NCBI RefSeq assembly: GCF_001938945.1
Contig: NZ_MKIO01000024.1
Coordinates: 228,095 to 292,094, forward strand
Source of the DNA: Xaviernesmea rhizosphaerae
GTDB lineage: Bacteria > Pseudomonadota > Alphaproteobacteria > Rhizobiales > Rhizobiaceae
Direction: 5' to 3'
DNA length: 64,000 nucleotides
Part shown: positions 35,856 to 44,200 of the stretch, piece by piece
Numbering within the stretch: the first letter of the stretch is position 1
How the letters are laid out: every line of letters starts with the position of its first letter
Program-made: the position numbers and the translations under genes
The notes under the pieces: generated by a model
Seen by the model: only the letters and a program-made list of their open reading frames with translations
Database searches by the model: none
Told to the model about the DNA's origin: nothing

Positions 35856-37010
35856 ATGCATTTCACCATTGCCTCCGTTCCGGAAATCCGCTTCGGCGCC
35901 GGCCTTCACGAAACGATCGGCGCGGCCGCGCGGGAGATGGGCGCGACAGGCACCGTGGCACTCGTGATCGACAGCTTCCTGGTGCGCTCGGGGCTGGCGG
36001 GCCGTCTGGAGGCTGGGCTGCAGGAGCACGGACTGGCCAGCCGCCGCTTCAGCGATTTTTCCGGTGAGCCGAAGCTCGATCATCTGCGCGCGGCCGACGC
36101 CGTGGTGCGCGGCGGGCCGGGTGAGACGCCGGCCACGCTCATCATCGGCGTCGGCGGCGGCTCGGCGCTCGACATTGCCAAGATCGTGGCCTGTACCGCG
36201 GCGTCTGGAGAAGACGCCATGCATTTCGCGCTGGCGGCCCATCCCCTGCCGCGTCAGCCCGTGCCGACGCTGCTGATGCCGACCACAGCCGGCACGGGAT
36301 CGGAGACCTCGGCCACCAATATCTTCACCGGCCCTGCGGGGCGCAAATTGTGGATCTGGGGACCGGAGAGCAAGGCCGATCTGGTGGTGCTCGATCCGGC
36401 GCTGACGCTCTCCCTGCCGCCAGACATCACCGCCTGGTGCGGGCTCGATGCCTTCGTCCATGCCTTCGAGGCGGCGACCAACCGCAAGACCCATGCTGGC
36501 ACGCAGCTCTATGCGCATCGTGCGCTGGCAATGATCGCGGAGGCGCTTCCCGCCGCCATCGCCCGGCCGGACGATCTGGCCGCGCGCGGCGCGCTGCTGC
36601 TCGCCTCCTGCTATGCCGGCATCGCCATCGATCTCAGCGGCACCGCGATCGCCCATCATCACAGCCATGCGCTGGCTGGGCTCGCACCGGTGCATCACGG
36701 CCTGGCGACCGCGCTGGCCTTCGAGCTGACGCTGCCCTGGCTGGTGAAGGCCGATACGGACGACCTGCGTGGGGCGGCGCTGGCCTGCGGCCTGCCATCG
36801 GCGGGCGCCTTACCCGGATTCGTTTCCCGGCTGATGGATGCGGCCGGCATTGCCCGCCGTCTTCCGCCGGCCTTCGCCACGGTGACGCCGGAGCAGCTGA
36901 TGGCGGAAATGCAGGCGCCCGAGCATCAGCCGATGCGTGCGGCGACCGTGCGACCCATCACCGAGACCGAGCTCGCGCGTTTTTCCGAAGGCCTGCTGGC
37001 CCTGACTTAA
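35856..37010 (+). CDS. Iron-containing alcohol dehydrogenase
   Basis: 384 residues. NAD-binding region IIGVGGGSALDIAK (residues 97-110), PTTAGTGSETS (142-152), and metal ligands Asp198 and His202 (CGLDAFVHAFE) with further histidines in AIAHHHSHALAGLAPVHHG (267-281). This is a group III Fe-dependent dehydrogenase, a family covering alcohol, lactaldehyde, 4-hydroxybutyrate dehydrogenases and maleylacetate reductases. The substrate is not readable. With the downstream enolase-superfamily enzyme and the divergent LysR it forms a small catabolic unit. Confidence 0.88.
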   Translation: MHFTIASVPEIRFGAGLHETIGAAAREMGATGTVALVIDSFLVRSGLAGRLEAGLQEHGLASRRFSDFSGEPKLDHLRAADAVVRGGPGETPATLIIGVGGGSALDIAKIVACTAASGEDAMHFALAAHPLPRQPVPTLLMPTTAGTGSETSATNIFTGPAGRKLWIWGPESKADLVVLDPALTLSLPPDITAWCGLDAFVHAFEAATNRKTHAGTQLYAHRALAMIAEALPAAIARPDDLAARGALLLASCYAGIAIDLSGTAIAHHHSHALAGLAPVHHGLATALAFELTLPWLVKADTDDLRGAALACGLPSAGALPGFVSRLMDAAGIARRLPPAFATVTPEQLMAEMQAPEHQPMRAATVRPITETELARFSEGLLALT

Positions 37011-37081
37011 ATGCGCTGGCGTGAATGCGTTGGCACGCAACGATAGCCAGGATGTGAAACAGGGAAGGGAGGAGGCCCGCC

Positions 37082-38206
37082 ATGAGCCGCATCACCGAGA
37101 TCGCCATCAGCCATCATCGCCTGGCGCTGGATCCACCGTTCAAGGCGAGCTGGGACGGCCGGCCGCGCACCGCCTTCGATGCGACCATCGTGCGCGTGCG
37201 CGACGATGAGGGGCGCGAAGGGATCGGCTCCGGCGATCTGATGAAGGGTTTCGAGGGCCATGAAGCCCTGTTCATCGGCGAGGATCCGCGCTGCCTGGAA
37301 CGGCATTACGAGGTGCTGTCCCATATCGATTTCCACTATGGGCGCTGCTGGCCGCTGGATCTGGCGCTGTGGGACCTTGCCGGCAAGGTGATGGGCGAGC
37401 CGGTCTGGCGCCTGCTCGGCGGCCGATCCGACCGTGTGCGCCTTTATGCCTCCTCCGGCGTCTTGCGCGCGCCCGAGGCCATGGCCGACCAGGCCGAGCG
37501 CTATCTGGAGGAAGGCTTCGCGGCGATGAAGCTGCGCTTTTCCGCCTCCGCCGGCGGCCGGGCCGGCTGGCGCGAGGATGTGCGCGCGCTGGAGGCGATC
37601 CGCGCGCGGGTGGGCGACCGCATGGCGCTGATGGTGGACTGCAATCAGGGCTGGCGCATGCCCTGGGACACGAGCCGGCCCTGGACCTTCAAGGAGGCGC
37701 TGACGGTGGCGCGCGAGCTGGAGCGGCTGGATGTGGAATGGATGGAGGAGCCGCTGCACCGGGAGGACCGGGCGGGCATGCGCCGGCTCGCCGATGCGAC
37801 CGCCATCAAGATTGCCGGCGGCGAGATGACCCGCTCGGCCGCCGCCTTTCGCGACCTGATCGCCGAGCGCGCGCTCGACGTGATCCAGCCCGACGTGGCT
37901 CTGACCGGCGGCATCACCGGCTGCCGGCGCATCGCGCTGATGGCGCGCGAGGCCGGGGTGATCTTCACCCCGCATTCCTGGACCAATGGCATCGGCGTGC
38001 TGGCCAATGCGCATCTCACCGCCGGCCTCGGCGAGGCGCCCTTCCTGGAATATCCCTATGACGCGCCGGAATGGTCGCTGGAGCGGCGCGACTTTCCGCT
38101 GGCCCGGCCGCTCACCCATTCACAGGGCTGGCTGGTGCTCTCCGAGGCGCCGGGGCTTGGCATCGTGCTCGATGAGGATCGGCTGAGGACGACGCGGATC
38201 GGGTGA
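37082..38206 (+). CDS. Mandelate racemase/muconate lactonizing enzyme family protein
   Basis: 374 residues of the enolase superfamily, MR subgroup. Metal ligands Asp186 (MVDCNQGW), Glu222 (WMEEPL) and Glu248 (GGEM); acid-base residues Lys150 with Arg152 (AMKLRF) and His298 (TPHSWTNG) paired with Asp271. This Lys/His arrangement fits a sugar-acid dehydratase or racemase; exact substrate unknown. GGAGG is upstream of the ATG. It follows the alcohol dehydrogenase by 71 bases on the same strand, suggesting dehydration and reduction of one sugar-acid-like substrate. Confidence 0.88.
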   Translation: MSRITEIAISHHRLALDPPFKASWDGRPRTAFDATIVRVRDDEGREGIGSGDLMKGFEGHEALFIGEDPRCLERHYEVLSHIDFHYGRCWPLDLALWDLAGKVMGEPVWRLLGGRSDRVRLYASSGVLRAPEAMADQAERYLEEGFAAMKLRFSASAGGRAGWREDVRALEAIRARVGDRMALMVDCNQGWRMPWDTSRPWTFKEALTVARELERLDVEWMEEPLHREDRAGMRRLADATAIKIAGGEMTRSAAAFRDLIAERALDVIQPDVALTGGITGCRRIALMAREAGVIFTPHSWTNGIGVLANAHLTAGLGEAPFLEYPYDAPEWSLERRDFPLARPLTHSQGWLVLSEAPGLGIVLDEDRLRTTRIG

Positions 38207-38213
38207 GAGCTCA

Positions 38214-39026
38214 TCACGAGCCTTCGTCGGGAATGTTGAGCACCTGGCCGCAGGCCTTGCAGTGGACGGCGTCGGCGTCGTGGCGCATCAGCCCGCATTG
38301 CGGGCAGGGGAAGGTGACCTTGTAAGGCCGCACGATCGCTTGGGCGAGGCGTACGAACAGCGAGATGCCGAAGATCATCGTCACGATCGAGGTCAGCTTG
38401 CCGAGCGTGCCCGGCAGCGTGATGTCGCCGAAGCCGGTGGTGGTGATGGTCGCCACGGTGAAATAGAGCGCGTCGACAAAGCCGTTGATGCCGGAATCCT
38501 GGTAGAAGAAGGCGGTGTAGACGAAGCCTGTCACCAGGAAGAGGAAGGTGACGAAATTGATCACCGCGCGGATGATGTCCTCATAGGCGCGCCCGCCGAG
38601 GCGGGCGACCAGGATGCCGAACATCCGGCTCTGGCTCAGCGACCAGATGCGCAGCGCCCGCAGGAAGGCGAAGTTCGAGAACATTGCGGGAAAGAGCAAT
38701 GTGGCCAGAATGGCGATATCCACCAGCGTCATCGGCCGCATCAGCCAGCGCAGCGGCTTCTGCGCCACCAGTCCACGCGCCACGAGTTCCAGCGCGATGA
38801 CGCCGGCCACCGTATAGTCCACCGCCAGATAGGTGTTGCGCGCGGTCAGATAGGGGCCGGCCAGGAAGAACAGGATGATGGCGAGATCGACCACGGCGAT
38901 GGCGAGCTGAAAGCGCAGGGCGCCCCGGCCGGTGCCGAGATAGAGCGCGCGCAGCCGCTCGCGAAGGATCCGGATGCCGGAATGCCTGGCTTCCCGGTCC
39001 TGCTTGCCTGTCTTGCCTGCCGTCAT
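38214..39026 (-). CDS. Voltage-gated-like potassium channel with C-terminal zinc ribbon
   Basis: 270 residues. Six membrane segments can be drawn (about 41-60, 68-88, 100-117, 119-136, 152-175, 210-232) with the pore filter TTTGFGD at 195-201. The S4-like segment (FLRALRIWSLSQSRMF) has few arginines, so voltage sensing is doubtful. After the last helix comes CPQCGLMRHDADAVHCKACG (Cys241, 244, 256, 259), a four-cysteine zinc ribbon in the cytoplasm. The start at 39026 is preceded by GGAG, though 13 bases away; other ATGs upstream lack any site. Its stop lies seven bases from the convergent gene at 38206. Confidence 0.82.
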   Translation of the reverse strand: MTAGKTGKQDREARHSGIRILRERLRALYLGTGRGALRFQLAIAVVDLAIILFFLAGPYLTARNTYLAVDYTVAGVIALELVARGLVAQKPLRWLMRPMTLVDIAILATLLFPAMFSNFAFLRALRIWSLSQSRMFGILVARLGGRAYEDIIRAVINFVTFLFLVTGFVYTAFFYQDSGINGFVDALYFTVATITTTGFGDITLPGTLGKLTSIVTMIFGISLFVRLAQAIVRPYKVTFPCPQCGLMRHDADAVHCKACGQVLNIPDEGS

Positions 39027-39395
39027 GATGTCAGCCGATCTCCGCTGTGCTGCCCGCGCTGACATGCCAAGGTCGCGATATCGGGATGCAGGGCGAGCTA
39101 AGGCGCCTCGCCCCACGGTCAAGAGCCGGCTTCGTGCTTGCATTCCTCAATGCGAGAAAGACGGAGAAGATATTGTAACGCTGCGGATTTTCCGCTGCGC
39201 CTTGCGCCCGGAGCGGATGCCGCTTCAAGAGATAAGCAGAATGGGGGACAAGAAATGCAAAAGCCCGGCGCAACGGCCGGGCCCGGGATTTTCAAGGGGG
39301 ATCACGCTACGCGACAGGCTTGCGGGGGGAGGGGTAGGGTGGCCCCCCGTCGATCGGCCTGCGGCAGATCCCGGCGCTCCCGCCAATCGGAACGA
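39027..39395. other. Intergenic stretch between the channel gene and cheW
   Basis: 369 bases without a gene. It contains the cheW terminator hairpin (listed separately) and a G-rich stretch near 39321-39350 (GCGGGGGGAGGGGTAGGG). The channel promoter should lie in 39030-39250; no clear elements seen. Confidence 0.5.
39257..39282 (-). terminator. Hairpin terminator downstream of cheW
   Basis: GCCCGGC (39263-39269) pairs with GCCGGGC (39276-39282) around a 6-base loop; on the minus strand the stem is followed by TTTTGC. It lies about 110 bases after the cheW stop. Confidence 0.6.
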
Positions 39396-39875
39396 TCAGG
39401 CCGCCCAGTCGTCCGTGTCGCGTTCCTTGAACATGCGGGCAAGGTTCAGGAAGCAGATCATGCCGGAGTCGCTGGCAATGATGCCTTCGGCAAAACTGCG
39501 GTCGAAGGAGGTGGTGATTTCCGGAACCGGCTGGACCTGGCTGCCCTGCACGGTGAGGATGTCGGACACGCGATCGACCACGAGGCCGACGACCATGTTG
39601 TGCACTTCGGCGACGACGATGGCGCTGCGCTCGTTGGCGACGGTGCTTTCCATGCCGAGCTTGTGGGCGAGATCGATGATCGGGATCACGGTTCCGCGCA
39701 GGTTCATCACCCCGATGACTTCGGCCGGCGAATGCGGGATCGGCGTGGACGGCGCCCAGCCGCGGATTTCGCGGATCGTCGTCGTCTTCACGCAGAATTC
39801 CTGCTCATGCAGGCGAAAGGCGATGATTTCGAGGGTCTCGCCGTCGAAGCCGGCCATTTTCAAGGGGCTGCTCAT
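39396..39875 (-). CDS. CheW-like chemotaxis scaffold protein
   Basis: 159 residues, one CheW domain: LEIIAFRLHEQEFCVKTTTIREIRGW, then GVMNLRGTVIPIIDLAHKLGM and VGLVVDRVSDILTV. CheW couples chemoreceptors to the CheA kinase. The ATG at 39875 has AAGGA eight bases upstream; upstream frame is not conserved. No other chemotaxis gene is in the window, so this is an orphan CheW, perhaps an alternative adaptor to a cluster elsewhere. Confidence 0.9.
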   Translation of the reverse strand: MSSPLKMAGFDGETLEIIAFRLHEQEFCVKTTTIREIRGWAPSTPIPHSPAEVIGVMNLRGTVIPIIDLAHKLGMESTVANERSAIVVAEVHNMVVGLVVDRVSDILTVQGSQVQPVPEITTSFDRSFAEGIIASDSGMICFLNLARMFKERDTDDWAA

Positions 39876-40059
39876 CCGTGTTGTCCTTCCGGTCGTCATC
39901 CGCCGCCAGCAAAAGCATGCGGATATCACTCTCTTTGACACACAGAATAGCGGGCATTTCTTAAGAGTTCTTATCGCTCGATGCCGCAGACATAGGGGTT
40001 TTCTGGAGCGTCGGAGTTTAACTGCCAGGCTCCATTCTTCCTCCTTTGAAAGGCGCGCT

Positions 40060-41010
40060 TCAGGCGCTGCGGGTAGGCCGGTCGAAGATGCGGCGGCCGA
40101 AGAGGCTGGCGGTCAGCTCCACCAGGATGCGGGCGCTCTTGCCGCGATCGTCGAGGAAGGGATTGAGCTCGACGAGATCGAGCGAGCTCGCGCGCCCGCT
40201 GTCGCAGAGCATTTCCATGATCAGATGCGCCTCGCGGAAGGTGGCGCCGCCGGGAACGGTGGTGCCGACGCCGGGCGCCACGTCCGGATCGAGGAAATCG
40301 ACATCGAGGCTGACATGCAAAAGCCCGTCCTCGGCTTCGACCGCCGCCAGGATCTCGCGGATGATGGCCGAGGCGCCCATCTCGTCCAGCGCGCGCATGT
40401 CATAGACATTGACGCCATGTTCGGCGACTTCCTCGCGCTCGCGCGCATCGACCGAGCGGATGCCGACCTGATAGACCCGGCGCGGATCGACCAGCGGGCG
40501 ATCCTCGGGCAGGATGCCGCCGAGCCCGGCCTCGCCGCAGAAGAACGCCACCGGCATGCCATGCATATTGCCGGAGGGCGAGGTCTCCACCGAGTTGAAA
40601 TCGGCATGGGCGTCAAGCCAGAGCACGAAGAGCGGGCGGTCGAGCGCTGCGGCATGGCGCGCCATGCCCGACACGCTGCCCATGGAGAGCGCGTGATCGC
40701 CGCCGAGCAGGATCGGCAGGGTGCCGGCCTGAGCGGCCTCGAAGGTGGCGGCTTCGATCGCGCGGGTAAAGCCGGCGACGGCGGCGAGGTTCTTGGCCTG
40801 GCAGCCCGGGCTAAGCTGAGCCTCCAGCCCTTCCACCGGCTTAGGCGCCAGATCGCCCTTGTCGGCGACGCTGAAGCCGAGCTCGCCCAGCACGCGGTCG
40901 ACGCCGGCGATGCGCAGGGCGGTGGGGCCCATCACGCAGCCGCGCCGGCCCGATCCCTCTTCCAGCGGCACGCCGATCAGCGTCACGGGCGTCGGTTCGG
41001 CTCGGGTCAT
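40060..41010 (-). CDS. Arginase
   Basis: 315 residues. Mn ligands are His106 (GGDHALSMG), Asp133, His135 and Asp137 (WLDAHADFN), Asp236 and Asp238 ([11 protein letters not shown]). [14 protein letters not shown] is the substrate loop. It converts arginine to ornithine and urea, the first step of arginine catabolism in rhizobia and Agrobacterium. The ATG at 41010 has AGGAG eight bases upstream. No ornithine cyclodeaminase or Lrp-type regulator gene is next to it. Confidence 0.94.
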   Translation of the reverse strand: MTRAEPTPVTLIGVPLEEGSGRRGCVMGPTALRIAGVDRVLGELGFSVADKGDLAPKPVEGLEAQLSPGCQAKNLAAVAGFTRAIEAATFEAAQAGTLPILLGGDHALSMGSVSGMARHAAALDRPLFVLWLDAHADFNSVETSPSGNMHGMPVAFFCGEAGLGGILPEDRPLVDPRRVYQVGIRSVDAREREEVAEHGVNVYDMRALDEMGASAIIREILAAVEAEDGLLHVSLDVDFLDPDVAPGVGTTVPGGATFREAHLIMEMLCDSGRASSLDLVELNPFLDDRGKSARILVELTASLFGRRIFDRPTRSA

Positions 41011-41264
41011 GGCTCTTGCTCCTGATTGACGATTGATGGGCACTTCCATACCCGAGCATCCATGACAGAATGGAGTTGGAAAACTGCGCAAAATGCCCGT
41101 CTGCCCTGGTGATTTTGCCCGTTCGATTGGCCGTTATGCAATGAGCGCTGCGCAAACGGCCACAAGCCGGCATCGGTCCGCATGCCTTCCCCGGTCAGCT
41201 GGGCGAAGGATGTTCGCCCGGCCATCGCCGGTCCACAAGGGATTCTCATCCGCCAGACCTGGTC
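41011..41264. promoter_or_regulatory. Arginase upstream region
   Basis: 254 bases between arginase (minus) and the end of tamB (minus). Two copies of CTGCGCAAA (about 41082 and 41149) lie 67 bases apart and could be half-sites for a regulator such as an Lrp-type protein. A perfect hairpin GGGCGAA-GGATG-TTCGCCC (41201-41219) lies after tamB, without a T-run. Confidence 0.3.
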
Positions 41265-44200
41265 TCAGTATTCCCGCTCGTAGAAGACGCCGGCGCCGCC
41301 GCCCTCGCTGCCGGCCTCGCCGCGCAGCTTGACGCCCTTGCCGACATCCAGGTTGATCACCGCCTTGGCCCCTTCGTCCGCGCTCTGCTTCAGCTCCAGA
41401 TAGGTCCGGTCGTTGAGATAGCGCCCGACGCTGACCTGGGCGCCGCCGGCGGCATCGGTGGAGACGTCGAGATCATCGACGCCGAGCTGGTTGCGCAGGC
41501 TCTCGAGCAGCGAAGTCGAGCCGCCACCGGCGAGTTGCGCCACGGCGCTTGCAAGCTGGGCGATCTGCACCGGCGAGAGATTGGAGAGCGAGCGGCGGAA
41601 GATCAGCTGCGCCAGGATTTCGTCCTGCGGCAGGGCCGGCGACGAGCTGAAGACGATCTGCGGATCGTTGGCCTCGCCGGCAACGGTCACGGTCACCGTC
41701 GCCGTATCCGTGGTGGAGGTGGCGGACAGGTTGAGCGTCGGAATGAGACCGCCGCCAAAGGCGATTGTGCCCTGGCTGAAGACCAGCCGACGGCCGATCA
41801 CGTCCAGCCGGCCGCGGCGCATGGTGAAGCCGCCGGAGACGGCCGGGGCCGCCGCCGTGCCGCGAATGGTCAGGTCACCGCCCAGTTCCGCGTCGATGCC
41901 GCGTCCGCGCACATAGAGCCGGCCCGGCGCCGAGATCTTGATGTCGAGCGCGATGCCGCGATCGCTGCGCTCGGCCGGCTGGCCCTGGTCCTTTGCCAGC
42001 ACCTTCTCCATCCGCCGCACGCCCGGCGGCGCGTCGCGGTGCTTGATGTCGATTTCCGACAGGGTGCCTGGCAGGCGCTGCGGCACGGTGATTGCCGCCT
42101 TCTCGATGTTGATCTGTCCGGCGAGCGTCGGCTGGCCGAGGAGGGGCCCGCGTAAGGTCAGCGCCCCCGTGAGATCGGCGGTGACCAGCGTGCCGTCGAC
42201 ATAGGTGGCCTTGTCCATGCGCAAAGCGAGATCGGCCGGATAATTGGTGCCGGGCGCGTAACCGACGGTGCCGGTCACGCTGAGACTGCCGCCGGTGGCC
42301 AGACGGCCGGTCAGCCGGACGATCCGCGCCTGCTGGCCTTCCAGCACGATGGCCGCCGCCAGATTGTTGATCGTCTGGTTGCGGCGCACATCGGTCAGCC
42401 GCGCGCCTGACGTGTTCACCGTGCCGGAAATATCCGGTGCCGAAGCCGTGCCGCGGACAGTGATGTTGAGATCGGCGGTGCCCGAGGCGGTGAAGCCCTG
42501 TGCGGCCAGGATCGGCTCGGCCAGGCCGAAAGGCAGCTTGCCGGCAAAGCGCATGTCGAGAGGCCGGTTGCCGGAAAGCCCCAGCGTGCCGCCACCGCTG
42601 AAGCTCAAGCCGCCATTGCCCGTCAGCCGCGTATCGAGCCTGAGCACCTGCTGCGCCAGCTGGCCCTTGGCGGTGATCGCCAGCCCGCTGACGCCGGCCG
42701 CGCGGGTCTGGTCGAGCGAGGCGTCGCGCCAGCCGAGGTCGAAGGTCACGTCCGGCTGCGCGGCTGTTCCTCTGGCGGCGATGGTGCCGCTGATGGCGCC
42801 TTCCGCGCCGAGCGTCGGCGCGAAGCTGTTGATCAGGCGGGCAGGGACGGCATTCAGCTTGATGTCGAGATTGAGCGTCTGCCCGGTCGAGCCCGTCACA
42901 CTCACCGTGCCGCCCGAGGCATTGATACGGGTATTGGCAAGCGTCACGGTGCCGTTCTCGATCCGGATCGCCGTCGGCGCTGCGAGATTGAGCGCGATCC
43001 GGCGCGGTGCTGCGCGCAGCTCCGCCAGATTGATCGTCAGCCTATCGCCGGCTGCGGCGACAGTGCCGCGCAGCACCAGCGGCGCATCGTCATAGCGGCC
43101 ATTGACGGCAAAGCGCGTGGTGTCGCCGCTGCGGTCGAAATCGGCGGCAAGTCCGCTGACGCGGTTTTCACCTTGCGCCAGTGTCGCGATCTGCAGCTTG
43201 CCATTGATGGCGAGCTTCGACAGGTCGCTCACGGTCAGGTCCACCACTGGCCGCTCGATCAGGAGATCGCCGCGCTTCAGCCCGCTGCCATTGGCCTTCA
43301 GCACCAGGGAGGTGATCCCGTCCTTGGTGGCGATATCCGCCGCGCCGGACAGATCGCCGCTGGCCTGCTGCCCGGCCATCGCCGCGAGCAGGCTGATGTC
43401 AGGCAGGGTGAAGGTGAGCCGGCCGCTCGGGTGAAATTCACTGGTGAAGGCCAGCGCCCCGTCGATCCGGTTCGGCCCGACGGTGACGTTGAGCGTGGGC
43501 ACGCGCGGGCCGCCGGTCTCGGCACTTTGGACCGCCACGTCGATGGCGACGGGCTGCCGGTCGATGCTGCCGGTGCCCTTGATCGTCGCCTGCGGTGCGG
43601 TGCGGCTGGCGGTGCCCGTGGCGGTGATGGCGAGATCGCGCAGGGGACGGCCGGCGAGCGTCGCCTCGGCAGCGTTCAGGCGCGCATCGAAAGCCGGCGC
43701 GGCTACGGGCCCCTTGGCGGATAGGGTAAAGCCGGCCGTTCCCTTGGCATTGCCGAGCAGCTTGCCGAGATCGGGGAAGCTGCCTTTGAGATCGGCCGCC
43801 AGCGTTTCGCCCTCGAGCGAAACCTCTCCCTGTGCCCGCACGCTGCCGGAATCGAGCGTCAGGCCCGAGACGGCCAGAGCGCCTGTCGCCGCACGGGACA
43901 CGGTGGCCTTCAGGGCGAGCGGCGTATCGAGCCGGCTGGAGAGCGCCGGCGGCAGGGCGGCTGGCGGGGCCGTCAGCGCGACATCGGCTTTCAGCGTGCC
44001 GTCCGAAAGGGTGAAGGCGCCGGTGACGCGGCCATCGAGGCCTCCCGTGTCGAGCGTCACGGGCGCGAAGCGGATCTGTTCCGGCGTTGCCTCGATCTTG
44101 CCCTGAACCACCAGTGGCCCGGCCATGAGCCGGGCAAGGTCGGCATTGGGCGAGCGCAGACGCGCTGCTTCGATGCGGGTGGTGAGCGTGCCTTGCCGAC

